Assembly: GCA_963841945.1 (NCBI GenBank)
Contig: CAWJFC010000001.1
Coordinates: 124,001 to 188,000 of the forward strand
DNA: 64,000 nucleotides
Direction of reading: 5' to 3'
DNA from: Acidiflorens sp963841945
GTDB taxonomy: Bacteria; Acidobacteriota; Terriglobia; Terriglobales; Acidobacteriaceae
Made by a program: the position numbers and the translations under genes
Part shown: in pieces, positions 52,950-61,702 of the stretch
Position numbering within the stretch: the stretch's first letter is position 1
How the letters are laid out: each line of letters starts with the position of its first letter
Notes under the pieces: model-generated
What the model saw: only the letters and a program-made list of their open reading frames with translations
Database searches by the model: none
Told to the model about the DNA's origin: nothing

Positions 52950-53840
52950 TTAACGGACAGAGGTCGCCACGGCCTCGCCATAGTAGTACTTCGATTGCGA
53001 CATATTGTCGGTGGAAGTTCCGTTGAGCACCACGCCCAACAGGAGCTTATCGGGAAATTCCTCGCGCGCGCGCTTGGCGAGGGGCGAGGGCGTCATGCCG
53101 GAGCGCACCACCATGAGCACGCCGTCGCAGGCGCCGGCGACAATGGTCGAATCCGAGACCGGAATAACCGGCGCGGAGTCGAGAATGATCCAGTCAAAGA
53201 GCGGCTCGATGCGCTGCAACAACAGTTTGAGACGGCCATTGGCCAGAAGTTCGGACGCACCCGCAACCAGGCGTCCGGCGGGCAGGAAGAACAGGTTCTC
53301 CATCGAGCCGCGCTGCAGACAGGAAAATTCGTCGCATTCGCCCATCAGGTATTCGGAAAGGCCGGGTGCGGCCGACGTGCCAAGATGGCGATGCAGACCG
53401 GGGTTGCGCAAGTCGGCATCAATCACCAGCACGCGGCGCCCGTGCTGCCGCACCAGGACCTGCGCGAGGTTGGCGGCCACAAATGACTTGCCTTCCTTCG
53501 GCATGGCGCTCGTCACCAACAAGCGCTTGAGGGGCATCTTCTCGCGAATCTGATAGAGGCGCGAGCGCAGGGTGCGGAACTCTTCCGTTCCCAGGCGAGT
53601 TTCATCCTCCTGGAAAAAAAGCATGGTGGTCGGATCGGGACTCCACGCCATGGGCTGGGTCCGCGCCATCAGCGACTCATAGGTAAAGTCCGAGGCCACC
53701 GGCATGCCCGATCCCGCATTCTGCAGCGGCGGCATAGGCATGGGATCTTCGGATGGCTGATACGAGGGCTCAACGTGCGTCCCCAGGGACGTTGCTCTTT
53801 CTTGTTCGGCGCGTTTCAAAGCGTCGTGGATGCGGCTCAT
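52950..53840 (-). CDS. CpsD/CapB-type tyrosine-protein kinase
   Basis: 296 residues. Walker A SAMPKEGKSFVAANLA, Walker A' VLVIDADLRNPGLH and Walker B DWIILDSAP identify a BY-kinase. Only a short C-terminal tyrosine patch (KYYYGEA) is present instead of a long Tyr cluster. It overlaps the ATPase gene by ATGA and should work with the Wzz-type protein to control chain length. Confidence 0.93.
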   Translation of the reverse strand: MSRIHDALKRAEQERATSLGTHVEPSYQPSEDPMPMPPLQNAGSGMPVASDFTYESLMARTQPMAWSPDPTTMLFFQEDETRLGTEEFRTLRSRLYQIREKMPLKRLLVTSAMPKEGKSFVAANLAQVLVRQHGRRVLVIDADLRNPGLHRHLGTSAAPGLSEYLMGECDEFSCLQRGSMENLFFLPAGRLVAGASELLANGRLKLLLQRIEPLFDWIILDSAPVIPVSDSTIVAGACDGVLMVVRSGMTPSPLAKRAREEFPDKLLLGVVLNGTSTDNMSQSKYYYGEAVATSVR

Positions 53841-54790
53841 AGTTTCCCTTCCTTGGGGAGTTCTTGGCGTTCGGATTCGCGCAGCTTGTCGGCCAGCGTT
53901 GCGAGTGTCCGTAGTGCTTCTACAAGATCAAACTTATTTTCGGTGGGCGGCGGGGATGGCATCATCGCTCCCGCCGTTCCGTCGGCGAGATCAAAGTCGC
54001 GAGCGACCGAGTCGACGATTTCCTGTTTCACCATTTTCTGCTGATCGACGAAGGCGCTCACCAGACAATGCTCGCAGAGCAGGTTGATGACGCGCGGAAT
54101 ACCGTTCGAATAGCGGAAGATGGCCGATGCCGCTTCGTCGGTGAAGATCGGCTCGCCGTTCGATCCGGCGATGCGCAGGCGCTGGTTGATATAGGACTTG
54201 GTCTCTTCGAGATTGAAGGCATGCGTCTTGGCGCGCAGCGTCAGCCGTTGCCGCAACTGGCGTAGATGAGGCTGCTTGAGGCGCTGCTCGAGTTCGGGCT
54301 GGCCGACGAGCACGATCTGCAGGAGCTTTTCGGTGAAGGTTTCGAGATTCGTGAGCATGCGAATCTCTTCGAGCACTTCGTCCGAGAGATTTTGGGACTC
54401 GTCGATGATGAGGACGGCCGTTTCGCCGGCGCGGTAGCGATCGAGCAGCCAGTTATAAAGCCGCTGCAGGATCGCGCTCTTCGATTTCGTATCGCAGGGT
54501 ATGCCGAAGTCGGCCATCATGAAGTCGAGCATCTGCGGCACATCCATACGCGAGTTGAAGACGAAGGCCGTCGCCACCTGCTGCAGGCGCAGCCACTCCA
54601 TCAGCTTATTGATGAGTGTGGTCTTGCCCGTGCCCACTTCGCCGGTGAGCAGCACGAAACCCTTCCGGCTCTGAATGCCGTAGGTCAGGCAGGCCAGCGC
54701 CTCTTCCGTGTGCCGCGTCAGGAACAGATAACGCGGATCCGGATTGACATTAAACGGGTTGGCCCGCAGTCCAAAGAACTCTTTATACAT
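53837..54790 (-). CDS. ExeA-like AAA ATPase, exosortase-cluster type
   Basis: 317 residues. MYKEFFGLRANPFN is the hallmark N-terminus of ExeA/XrtA-associated ATPases. Walker A GEVGTGKTT, Walker B AVLIIDESQNL, and a C-terminal lid. The relative in PEP-CTERM loci is known by this pattern; role in export remains unknown. Confidence 0.93.
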   Translation of the reverse strand: MYKEFFGLRANPFNVNPDPRYLFLTRHTEEALACLTYGIQSRKGFVLLTGEVGTGKTTLINKLMEWLRLQQVATAFVFNSRMDVPQMLDFMMADFGIPCDTKSKSAILQRLYNWLLDRYRAGETAVLIIDESQNLSDEVLEEIRMLTNLETFTEKLLQIVLVGQPELEQRLKQPHLRQLRQRLTLRAKTHAFNLEETKSYINQRLRIAGSNGEPIFTDEAASAIFRYSNGIPRVINLLCEHCLVSAFVDQQKMVKQEIVDSVARDFDLADGTAGAMMPSPPPTENKFDLVEALRTLATLADKLRESERQELPKEGKL

Positions 54791-54799
54791 AGTCTTGCC

Positions 54800-56377
54800 T
54801 TAAACCTTGACCTCGTCGTTATGCGCCGGAGAGCGTCCCCAGAAGTGGCGCTTCCCGTTGCCATGGCCGTTGCCATCGGGCCCAAACTGCGGTTCCTCGC
54901 CCACCCAGGGCACGGAAATCAGCAGTGGCAGGTCCATGGCCACGGCCGCATCCCGCTCGGTTCGGATTGACTTGTCGCTGAACTCCAGCCAGATCGCCAG
55001 CAGGCAGCCAAGCCCAAGCCCGGCGCCCAGTCCGGCCGCCGAAAAGATCAACCGGTTCGGAAACTCCGGGCGGTCGGGATGGCTGGCCGATAGGCCAACG
55101 ATCAGTTGCTCGCCCTCCTGGTGGTTTTCCATGTTCTCGCCCAGATCAGCCTGGCTCTTTTTGGCAAGCAGGTCGTTATAGAATTTCTGCGCCGCCTGCG
55201 AGTCGCGATCGAGGACCTTCCACTGTTCTTCGATCTCCGGGCTCATCGAGGTGCGGGCTTCGTAGCTGTTGATCGAGGACTGCAGTTTCTTCTGATCGCT
55301 GGTCGACTGATCGATCACCTGCTGATACTGGTGAATCTGCAAGCGCAGCTGCCGGATATCGGCCGGCTCGTTGGCGGTCGCCTTTTCGGTGGTAGCGGCG
55401 TTCGAACTGCTGGCTGCTTTGTTGATCTCATCCAGCCTCGCCTGCACTCTGGCGATATCGGCCTTGGTCTTGACCACGTCGGGATAATCGTCGGTGTAGC
55501 GCGCCTGCAGTTGGAGCAACTGGGTCTGCAGTGCCGTCAGTTGCTGCTCGAGCGTCTCCGGGCTCGTGCTTGACTGTGAATTCTTCCAGGCCGCAAGTTG
55601 CTGCGACAGCATACTCTCGGCGTAGGTTTTATCCTGCTGCGCGCGGTTGAGGTTCTGGGTGGTGGCGTCCAGCTGGGTATTGAGTGCTGCGAGCACGCGA
55701 AGGTTGTTTTCCAGATCTCCCGGCAACTGCCCGGCATACCGTTTCTTGAAGTCCGCCAGCTTGGCATCCTGGTTGTCCAGCGCCTGCTTAGCCTCGTCCA
55801 CCTGGCGGGAGAGAAACGTCGTCGTCTGGGAAGCGATGTCGGAGCGGCTTTTCAGGTTTTCAGTAATGATCGCTTGTGCCATCGCGTTGCAGATCTTCTG
55901 CGCGCGATCTGCGCTCTTATCGGAGTAGGAGATATTCACCGCCGGCAGAGATTCGTCGACACCGGCCGGCTTCTTCTTGCCGGAGAGACCAGCGGTGGCC
56001 GTCGGGCTCAACGAGCTGATCGCCGGGCTGAACACCAGATTGGTGCGGATGTCGCCAATCAGCTCGGCTTCCTCGCCCGGCTTGGCCAGGTCGAGTCCGG
56101 CAATAATTGGCTGCAGTTTGGCGGTACTCAACATCTCGCCCTTGAGCTGATCGACGCGCTGCGCAAAATCGGCGGTGACCACCGGCTCGACATAGGTCGA
56201 CGGAACTCTCTGGCCTTCCACCAGAACCTCCGCTTCCGAGGTGTACTTGGGCGTAAAGCCATACGAGATCAGAAAGCCCGCGATGGGCGCAATCAACATG
56301 GGAACGACGACCACCTTCAGGCGGCGTCGTGCCATCGCCAGATAATCGTCCATCGACAGTTCGCGTGTATCAGCCAT
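54800..56377 (-). CDS. Wzz/GumC-type chain length determinant protein
   Basis: 525 residues from the ATG at 56377 (GGAGAG upstream); a TTG at 56389 adds four residues. Two membrane helices flank a large coiled-coil periplasmic domain (~190-400), with the C-terminal GNVR-like SHPDRPEFPNRL motif before helix 2. It sets polymer chain length and interacts with the BY-kinase. Confidence 0.93.
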   Translation of the reverse strand: MADTRELSMDDYLAMARRRLKVVVVPMLIAPIAGFLISYGFTPKYTSEAEVLVEGQRVPSTYVEPVVTADFAQRVDQLKGEMLSTAKLQPIIAGLDLAKPGEEAELIGDIRTNLVFSPAISSLSPTATAGLSGKKKPAGVDESLPAVNISYSDKSADRAQKICNAMAQAIITENLKSRSDIASQTTTFLSRQVDEAKQALDNQDAKLADFKKRYAGQLPGDLENNLRVLAALNTQLDATTQNLNRAQQDKTYAESMLSQQLAAWKNSQSSTSPETLEQQLTALQTQLLQLQARYTDDYPDVVKTKADIARVQARLDEINKAASSSNAATTEKATANEPADIRQLRLQIHQYQQVIDQSTSDQKKLQSSINSYEARTSMSPEIEEQWKVLDRDSQAAQKFYNDLLAKKSQADLGENMENHQEGEQLIVGLSASHPDRPEFPNRLIFSAAGLGAGLGLGCLLAIWLEFSDKSIRTERDAAVAMDLPLLISVPWVGEEPQFGPDGNGHGNGKRHFWGRSPAHNDEVKV

Positions 56378-56446
56378 ACTCTCCACCAATCCGGCCGTTG
56401 CTGGCGGCCAAAAAAATGTCGCGACAAAAAATGTCGCTGCAAAACG

Positions 56447-57937
56447 TTATTCGATCCGAACCGCTCTCGGATGCCACTCGATCGCGATCATCCCAATCTC
56501 GTGGACGTTCGTCCGGCCCGTGCTTCCCTGGATCGTGACCGGGTTGTTAAACGACACGACGGAACTGCGCACGGCGGCAAGCGCGTCCCAAGTCCGTCCG
56601 ATGTGCTTGCGCAGCACGACTCCGCCAAAGCCTTCGTTGTAAACCGAGGCCGTCGTGACGCCTGAGCTGGAGGGCTGCAACTTCTTGTTGTATGAGTAGC
56701 CACCCTCGACCAGAAATTCGTAGGTTCGGCCAAGCGGACGCCGGAAAGTAGCTTCGGCGACCTGCGTGCTCGCGCCTGCAAAGAAGCCCGAGCCCTGCGA
56801 CAGGAACTTCTCATAACTCGCCGTCACGTAGGAGCGTCCGGAATGGTAGCGCAGCACGCCGCGCCCGGTTGGCGACCAGGACGTGGTGCTTCCCGCATAG
56901 TGCAGGTCGGTATACTGTGGCCCGATTTCGCCGATCAAAACCAGCTTCCCGCTGATCACGTGGCTGTAGCGTACGTTCAAAATGTTGTTGTAGATTTCGC
57001 CGCCCACCGCCAAAGGAAAACGGAAAAGCTGAAAGGCGTAGATCACCGCCATCTGATCGCGCCGTCCGACCAGGTGGCTCCAGCCACCTTCCACGGTCGT
57101 GTTGTCGCCATTGATGAGTTGATTGCCGGCATTGTGATAGAAATGGTCGTTCGCGTAGGCGCCGACTACCGTGAACGCTGAGCGCGGTGTAATCGCCTGC
57201 ACGACATCGAGCGAGGCCAGGTTGGAGAGTCTTGGAACCGTGCCGACCGAACCTTCTTCCAGGTGAAACACGCCCGGCAAGCCCAGCCCAAGAACGCCGG
57301 TGGCAATCCCAAATCCTGGCAACCCTCCTGCCGTCGAGGCGTAGAACGAGCCATCAGGCAGATAACTGAAGCCATCCCGCAGGGTCGCCTGTCCGGTGTT
57401 CCATCGCGTCACTGCCTCTAGTCCCACCGCTTGCAACTGACGCACGAAGTAGTTCGTGTCTCCGAATACCCCGCCTCCGAGATATTCGAGAAACAGGTCG
57501 CTGCGTGGCCAGAATTTCTGCAAGTCCAGGGCGCCGAGCACATGGGAGAGCGCCTCCGAATTCGAACCGCCGACGGCGTTCTGTGCGTTGCTGTCGCCCG
57601 ATTCGCCCACCTGAATCGCAGCTGAGACGAAACTGCGGTTCATGGCCCGCAGTTCGAGGCTTGGTTCATCCAAGCCGGAGAGCGGCGGATTTTCCGGGTT
57701 CAGAATGGGAGCCTGTTGCCCATAGGCGGGCGCCGGAACTGTGGGCGACTGGCTCTGAGCGCCACTATTTTGCGGACTGCCGCTTGATGTGCCGCTTTGG
57801 GTCGTATCGCTGGGCGGAGCTTGCGAAGTGATCGGGGCCTGGGAGTTGCCTTGGGCTCCAGCCTGCGTCGCGGCGGCAAGACACATGCCGCCGAGCCACA
57901 GGCCCAACCAAATTGTTCGCAGTTTTAGCATGCTCAT
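56447..57937 (-). CDS. Outer-membrane beta-barrel-like protein of the polysaccharide locus
   Basis: 496 residues with a signal peptide (MSMLKLRTIWLGLWLGG...). A Pro/Ser/Gln-rich linker follows. The rest has alternating hydrophobic and Gly/Tyr-rich strands, ending in HPRAVRIE, compatible with an outer-membrane porin-like barrel. Not a match to any family I recognise. It lies between the exporter and the Wzz gene. Confidence 0.75.
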   Translation of the reverse strand: MSMLKLRTIWLGLWLGGMCLAAATQAGAQGNSQAPITSQAPPSDTTQSGTSSGSPQNSGAQSQSPTVPAPAYGQQAPILNPENPPLSGLDEPSLELRAMNRSFVSAAIQVGESGDSNAQNAVGGSNSEALSHVLGALDLQKFWPRSDLFLEYLGGGVFGDTNYFVRQLQAVGLEAVTRWNTGQATLRDGFSYLPDGSFYASTAGGLPGFGIATGVLGLGLPGVFHLEEGSVGTVPRLSNLASLDVVQAITPRSAFTVVGAYANDHFYHNAGNQLINGDNTTVEGGWSHLVGRRDQMAVIYAFQLFRFPLAVGGEIYNNILNVRYSHVISGKLVLIGEIGPQYTDLHYAGSTTSWSPTGRGVLRYHSGRSYVTASYEKFLSQGSGFFAGASTQVAEATFRRPLGRTYEFLVEGGYSYNKKLQPSSSGVTTASVYNEGFGGVVLRKHIGRTWDALAAVRSSVVSFNNPVTIQGSTGRTNVHEIGMIAIEWHPRAVRIE

Positions 57938-57991
57938 CTTTCGTGTGCCCTCTTACGGGACACTGCTTTAGCTACTGACGCACGTGATTTG

Positions 57992-58045
57992 CGGTAGACG
58001 CTTTTCCGGTACATACCTTCAAACGGTACACGCTCTTACGGTACA
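57992..58045. repeat. Four CGGTACA-type direct repeats
   Basis: CGGTAGA (57992), CGGTACA (58007), CGGTACA (58024) and CGGTACA (58039), spaced 15, 17 and 15 bp. They lie in the gap between the exporter and the outer-membrane protein genes and reach the exporter's last codons. Confidence 0.5.
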
Positions 58046-58659
58046 ACGATCGTATCTCCCGGTTGCAACGGGTAGTCATGCTCAATATCGGCACCTTTGA
58101 TCAACTTGCGGTACGGCACTGGATATTTTTGTTTCTTTCCGTTCTCCGTCCGCAGGATGTAGATCCTTTTGGTATTGGCAAACTGACTGATGCCGGCGCT
58201 GGCGAGCGCTTGCATGACGGTCATGTTCGGCGCCAACGCCATGGCTCCCGTGTGTGAGACCTCGCCGAGCAGGTAAACCTTCTTGCTGTTTACCTGCGTT
58301 ACCACCACCGTAACGCGTGGATCGGCGACAAACTTCTTCAGCTTTTCGGTGAGCGACGCGGCAAGCTGCATTGGCGTAAGTCCAGCCGCCTGTACGTCGT
58401 TGAGTAAGGCGAGAGAAATCTTTCCGTCGGCTCGAACCGGTTCGGTCGCAGTCAGGTCGGCTTCTTTCCATACCGCGATATAAAGAACGTCTTCGGGACC
58501 GATGATGTAGGTGGAATCCGCCTGATTGACGGGAGTGGCGGCTACGTTGGCATTGCTGTCAGAAGCGGGATTGACGGCGGCCTGCGCGGGCGATCCTTGC
58601 GCCAGCGCAATACTGCCGGCGATACAAACCACCATCGCCGCTTTCCATATCAATTTCAT
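58036..58659 (-). CDS. Wza-type polysaccharide export protein
   Basis: 207 residues with a signal peptide. PES domain begins YIIGPEDVLYIAVW; a SLBB domain follows around VYLLGEVSHTGAMAL; ends in DYPLQPGDTIVVP. Short compared with Wza, as usual in exosortase loci (pepcterm-export type). It forms the outer-membrane/periplasmic exit channel. Confidence 0.93.
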   Translation of the reverse strand: MKLIWKAAMVVCIAGSIALAQGSPAQAAVNPASDSNANVAATPVNQADSTYIIGPEDVLYIAVWKEADLTATEPVRADGKISLALLNDVQAAGLTPMQLAASLTEKLKKFVADPRVTVVVTQVNSKKVYLLGEVSHTGAMALAPNMTVMQALASAGISQFANTKRIYILRTENGKKQKYPVPYRKLIKGADIEHDYPLQPGDTIVVP

Positions 58660-58683
58660 ATCCTCTCCTCAAACTCAGTGTGG

Positions 58684-58703
58684 CGCGGGCGCCCTCGCCC
58701 GCG
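58684..58703 (+). repeat. CGCGGACA-type hairpin repeat, copy 3
   Basis: CGCGGGCG (58684-58691) CCCT CGCCCGCG (58696-58703), preceded by GTGTGG like copy 1. Three stem positions differ from copy 1 with compensating changes. Confidence 0.75.
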
Positions 58704-58735
58704 GACTTTACTTGCCTTACAATGAGGGCCGCTCT

Positions 58736-59668
58736 TCAGGCCCCGTACTCCTCACAACCAATCTGTTTCAGCTTGTAGAGCAGCGCTTTATAGCTGATCT
58801 TCAATTCCTGCGCGGCCCGCCGGCGGTTCCACCGGGTCTTCGTCAGTACCTGCAGGATCAGCTCGCGTTCCGCCTCGCGCGATGCGGCCCGTGCAGCATC
58901 CTTCAGGGAAATTCTTTCGCCGTTCGTCGGGTCCACCCGCCGCAAGAGCGAGCGCAGCCCGCCCATGGCCAGTTCCTCGTCTCCCAGGGCGACGATTGCC
59001 CGCGTCGCTTCCTTCAGCTCGCGAATATTGCCCGGCCAGTGATAATCCACGAAGAAGCTCTGCGTACCCTGGCTTAGCGGAGGAACGTGCCTGCCCAGAT
59101 CGTGGGAGGCGGCCGAAAGAAACCAATCTCGCAGTATCGGAATATCTTCGCGCCGCTGCCGCAAGGGCGGCAAGCGCAGGCAAACCCCGCTGATCCGGTA
59201 ATAAAGATCCTCGCGCACCTTCCCGGCGCGCACCTCTGGCTCAAGTTCGCCCGTCGAACCGCAAATATATCGCGGCGCTCGCCCGCGTTCGGCATCGTTC
59301 AGCCCGATCTGCCGGACCAATTCGTTCTGCGCCGACTTCGTCAGGTCGCTGACTTCCTGTAGATAAACGGTTCCACCCTGGCCTTCGCATCCGGCCAGAA
59401 CGCTGTCGGTCGCCTCGCGCGCCAGATAAGCCTGAAACGGCTCAGCCGCCCGCCGCGAAAGACTGTGAATCCGCGCCGCCGCGGCCGCTTTTCCAGCTCC
59501 ATGTTCCGCGACCACCAGGACCGGCACATCATTCTGCGACAGCTCGCGCAACATCGCCTCAACTGTTCGCATGCCGGGACTTACGCTCTCCAGCCACACC
59601 TTCGCCCCACCGTTCGGCACAGGCGCAGTACCGTCGCTCTCCATCATCTTGCTGCTGTGGAAATCCAT
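58736..59668 (-). CDS. Divergent sigma-54 enhancer-binding-like protein lacking GAFTGA
   Basis: 310 residues from the ATG at 59668 (an in-frame upstream start at 59737 is possible). AAA+ core with Walker A AEHGAGKA (residues 54-61), Walker B-like GGTVYLQE (98-105), VREDLYYRISG arginine-finger region, LPPLRQRREDIPIL and WPGNIREL. The C-terminus is a Fis-like helix-turn-helix (NRRRAAQELKISYKALLYKLKQIG). There is no receiver domain, no GAFTGA loop between the Walker motifs, and Walker B lacks the usual Asp-Glu pair. It may be a regulator of the locus that does not remodel sigma-54. Confidence 0.85.
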   Translation of the reverse strand: MDFHSSKMMESDGTAPVPNGGAKVWLESVSPGMRTVEAMLRELSQNDVPVLVVAEHGAGKAAAAARIHSLSRRAAEPFQAYLAREATDSVLAGCEGQGGTVYLQEVSDLTKSAQNELVRQIGLNDAERGRAPRYICGSTGELEPEVRAGKVREDLYYRISGVCLRLPPLRQRREDIPILRDWFLSAASHDLGRHVPPLSQGTQSFFVDYHWPGNIRELKEATRAIVALGDEELAMGGLRSLLRRVDPTNGERISLKDAARAASREAERELILQVLTKTRWNRRRAAQELKISYKALLYKLKQIGCEEYGA

Positions 59669-59757
59669 GATATAGACAGTCCAGTCCGAGGCGGAGGGGA
59701 CGCTGCTCGGATAAGGCGTACAAGTTCTATTGCACAATCATTGCCATCACAGGAAAA

Positions 59758-59783
59758 GTGCGCTCATCCTGTGGCAATCGCAC
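59758..59783. promoter_or_regulatory. GTGCG/CGCAC dyad 1
   Basis: GTGCG (59758-59762) and CGCAC (59779-59783), upstream of the sigma-54-like promoter; a similar dyad is at 59826-59855. Candidate activator site. Confidence 0.4.
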
Positions 59784-59858
59784 ATCCCGAAATTTCAATG
59801 GTTTGCACATGGTATTCCAACACCCGTGCGCTCTTAAAAGTACCACAAGGCGCACAAA

Positions 59859-59873
59859 TGGGAAAACTTTTGC
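59859..59873 (+). promoter_or_regulatory. Sigma-54-type (-24/-12) promoter candidate for the exosortase gene
   Basis: TGGGAAAACTTTTGC: TGG at -24, TTGC at -12 with GG-N10-GC spacing. It predicts a start near 59885 and a ~148-nt leader. Confidence 0.5.
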
Positions 59874-60032
59874 CCACATCGTCGGTAATGATGGGTAATC
59901 CTCTGGTACACCTAGCCCCATGTACTTCCGCATTATCCCACCTCGTACTTTGGTGCTACGAGTGCCCATCACCTGTCTTTATTGCTTTCCTAAACCCCCC
60001 GGCTTCGCGTATCCTCAATTTCCAGCAAGCTT

Positions 60033-61625
60033 ATGGGTCACTCTGTCGAGATAGCTCCGCTCGCCCCAGCGGGGGAGGAGAGTCGTGTGTTGACGGGCTT
60101 GCTGCGTTATCAGGGCTGGTTGCTGCTTTTGCTGGTTGGCTGGCTCTACCATTCCATCCTTTACAACCTCGGCCTGCAATGGAGCCACGACCCGAACTTC
60201 CAGCACGGTTGGTTCGTGCCCGCCTTCAGCTTTTATCTTCTCTGGCAGGACCGCAAGAGACTTAAGGCGATTGAGGTCGCTCCTTCCTGGGCCGGGCTGC
60301 CGCTCGTCGTCCTCGGGCTCGTCATGCTGTCGGCCGGCGTGCTCGGTATCGAATTCTTTACCTCACGTGCCTCTTTGCTCGTCCTTCTCGCCGGTTTGAT
60401 CATTCTCTTTCGGGGATGGGAGTTCCTCCGCGCCATCTTCTTTCCTTTGGCCTTTCTCGTTCTGATGATTCCGCTCCCGAACCTCATCCTGCAGAAATTC
60501 ACCTTTCCGCTGCAGTTGCTGGCCTCGAAACTCGCCACCGCGATGCTGGAAATCGTCGGGGTCCCCGTCCTGCGCGAAGGGAACACGATCACCCTCGCCA
60601 AGAAGCAGCTCGAGGTCGCGGAGGCTTGCAGCGGGATCCGCTCACTGTATTCGCTGGTCACGCTTTCCATCATCTACGGCTATCTGATGGAGAAGCGCAA
60701 CTGGGTGCGGGTCACGCTGGCTTGCGCGGCCGTCCCGATCGCGGTTCTTGCCAACAGCTTTCGCATTTTTGGTACTGGCCTGATCGTGCAGTACTGGGAT
60801 CCAACCAAAGCTGATGGGTTCTATCACGAATTCCAGGGATGGCTGGTCTTCGTGGTTGCTTTGATCCTGCTGTTTGGTTTCCACCGCTTGATCAATCTGA
60901 TCTGGGGACCTCCGCCCGACGACAGCGTTAAACCAGCACACGTCGATACCCGGCGAGCATCCGCAAAACCTGCCACTAAATTGGCGTCCCGATTCCTCGC
61001 GGCAGCCCTGCTCATGATGATCACGGCGAGTTACCTCTGGGTGCGTGGGCAGGATGAGATTTTTCCTCCGCGCCAACCCCTCAGTTCCATCCCCATGCAG
61101 ATCAATGGATGGAATGGAGTCGGTACCACCCTCGATCAGCAGACGCTCGACATCCTTGGCAATCCGGAATACATTCTGCGCGATTACGTGGACCCCAGCC
61201 AATCTGGATCCTGGATCAACCTCTTCATTGCGTACTATGCAACTCAAAAGGCGGGCGAAACCCCGCACACACCAGCCCACTGCCTGCCCGGCGCCGGCTG
61301 GACTCCAACTAAGCGCGAGGTGATTGCCTTCAGGCGCCCCGACGGATCCTCATTCCCGGCAAACCGTTTCGTGATTGCCAAAGGCGGAGAACGGCAACTC
61401 GTGATTTATTGGTTTCAAGCTCAGGGCCTCGAGGTCGCCAGCGAGTACCGGTTGAAATACTACCTGGTTGCCAACTCGATTCGCCTGCATCGCAGCGACG
61501 GCGCGCTGATTCGCATCATGACTCCGATGGATGAAGGGGAATCTGCCGACGCTGCCCAGGCTCGCGTCATGCAAGGAATCGGCAACGCCCTGCTGCCTCA
61601 ACTTCCCACTTACATTCCGCGTTAA
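60033..61625 (+). CDS. Exosortase fused to EpsI-type domain
   Basis: 530 residues. The N-terminal ~290 residues form about eight membrane helices with the exosortase catalytic triad: C199 in EACSGIRS, R244 in NSFRIFG and H265 in FYHEFQGWLVF. From ~325 on is a periplasmic EpsI-like domain with THTPAHCLPGAGW-type motif (C417). Family knowledge: exosortases cleave and sort C-terminal PEP-CTERM-type tails onto surface polysaccharide systems. The substrate lies outside this window. Confidence 0.95.
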   Translation: MGHSVEIAPLAPAGEESRVLTGLLRYQGWLLLLLVGWLYHSILYNLGLQWSHDPNFQHGWFVPAFSFYLLWQDRKRLKAIEVAPSWAGLPLVVLGLVMLSAGVLGIEFFTSRASLLVLLAGLIILFRGWEFLRAIFFPLAFLVLMIPLPNLILQKFTFPLQLLASKLATAMLEIVGVPVLREGNTITLAKKQLEVAEACSGIRSLYSLVTLSIIYGYLMEKRNWVRVTLACAAVPIAVLANSFRIFGTGLIVQYWDPTKADGFYHEFQGWLVFVVALILLFGFHRLINLIWGPPPDDSVKPAHVDTRRASAKPATKLASRFLAAALLMMITASYLWVRGQDEIFPPRQPLSSIPMQINGWNGVGTTLDQQTLDILGNPEYILRDYVDPSQSGSWINLFIAYYATQKAGETPHTPAHCLPGAGWTPTKREVIAFRRPDGSSFPANRFVIAKGGERQLVIYWFQAQGLEVASEYRLKYYLVANSIRLHRSDGALIRIMTPMDEGESADAAQARVMQGIGNALLPQLPTYIPR

Positions 61626-61702
61626 ACGCTCGCTAGAACTTCATATCCAGTGGACGTAAAGAAGCACGATTTGGGAGCTGAAGTGGCCGCGAACGCGGGC
61701 CG

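Larger units (their letters stand above)
59669..60032. other. Divergent control region between regulator and exosortase genes
   Basis: 364 bases. A sigma-54-like promoter (59859-59873) points to the exosortase gene. Two GTGCG/CGCAC dyads lie at 59758-59783 and 59826-59855. A second, weaker -24/-12-like site (GG at 59952, GC at 59964) is nearer the start. No gene is supported. Confidence 0.5.

Noticed and set aside
55598..56665. 355-aa plus-strand frame across the Wzz-type gene
   Set aside because: Shadow of the Wzz frame, spanning two minus-strand genes.
30134..61625. PEP-CTERM substrate gene in the exosortase locus
   Set aside because: No protein ends with a short motif, hydrophobic helix and basic tail.
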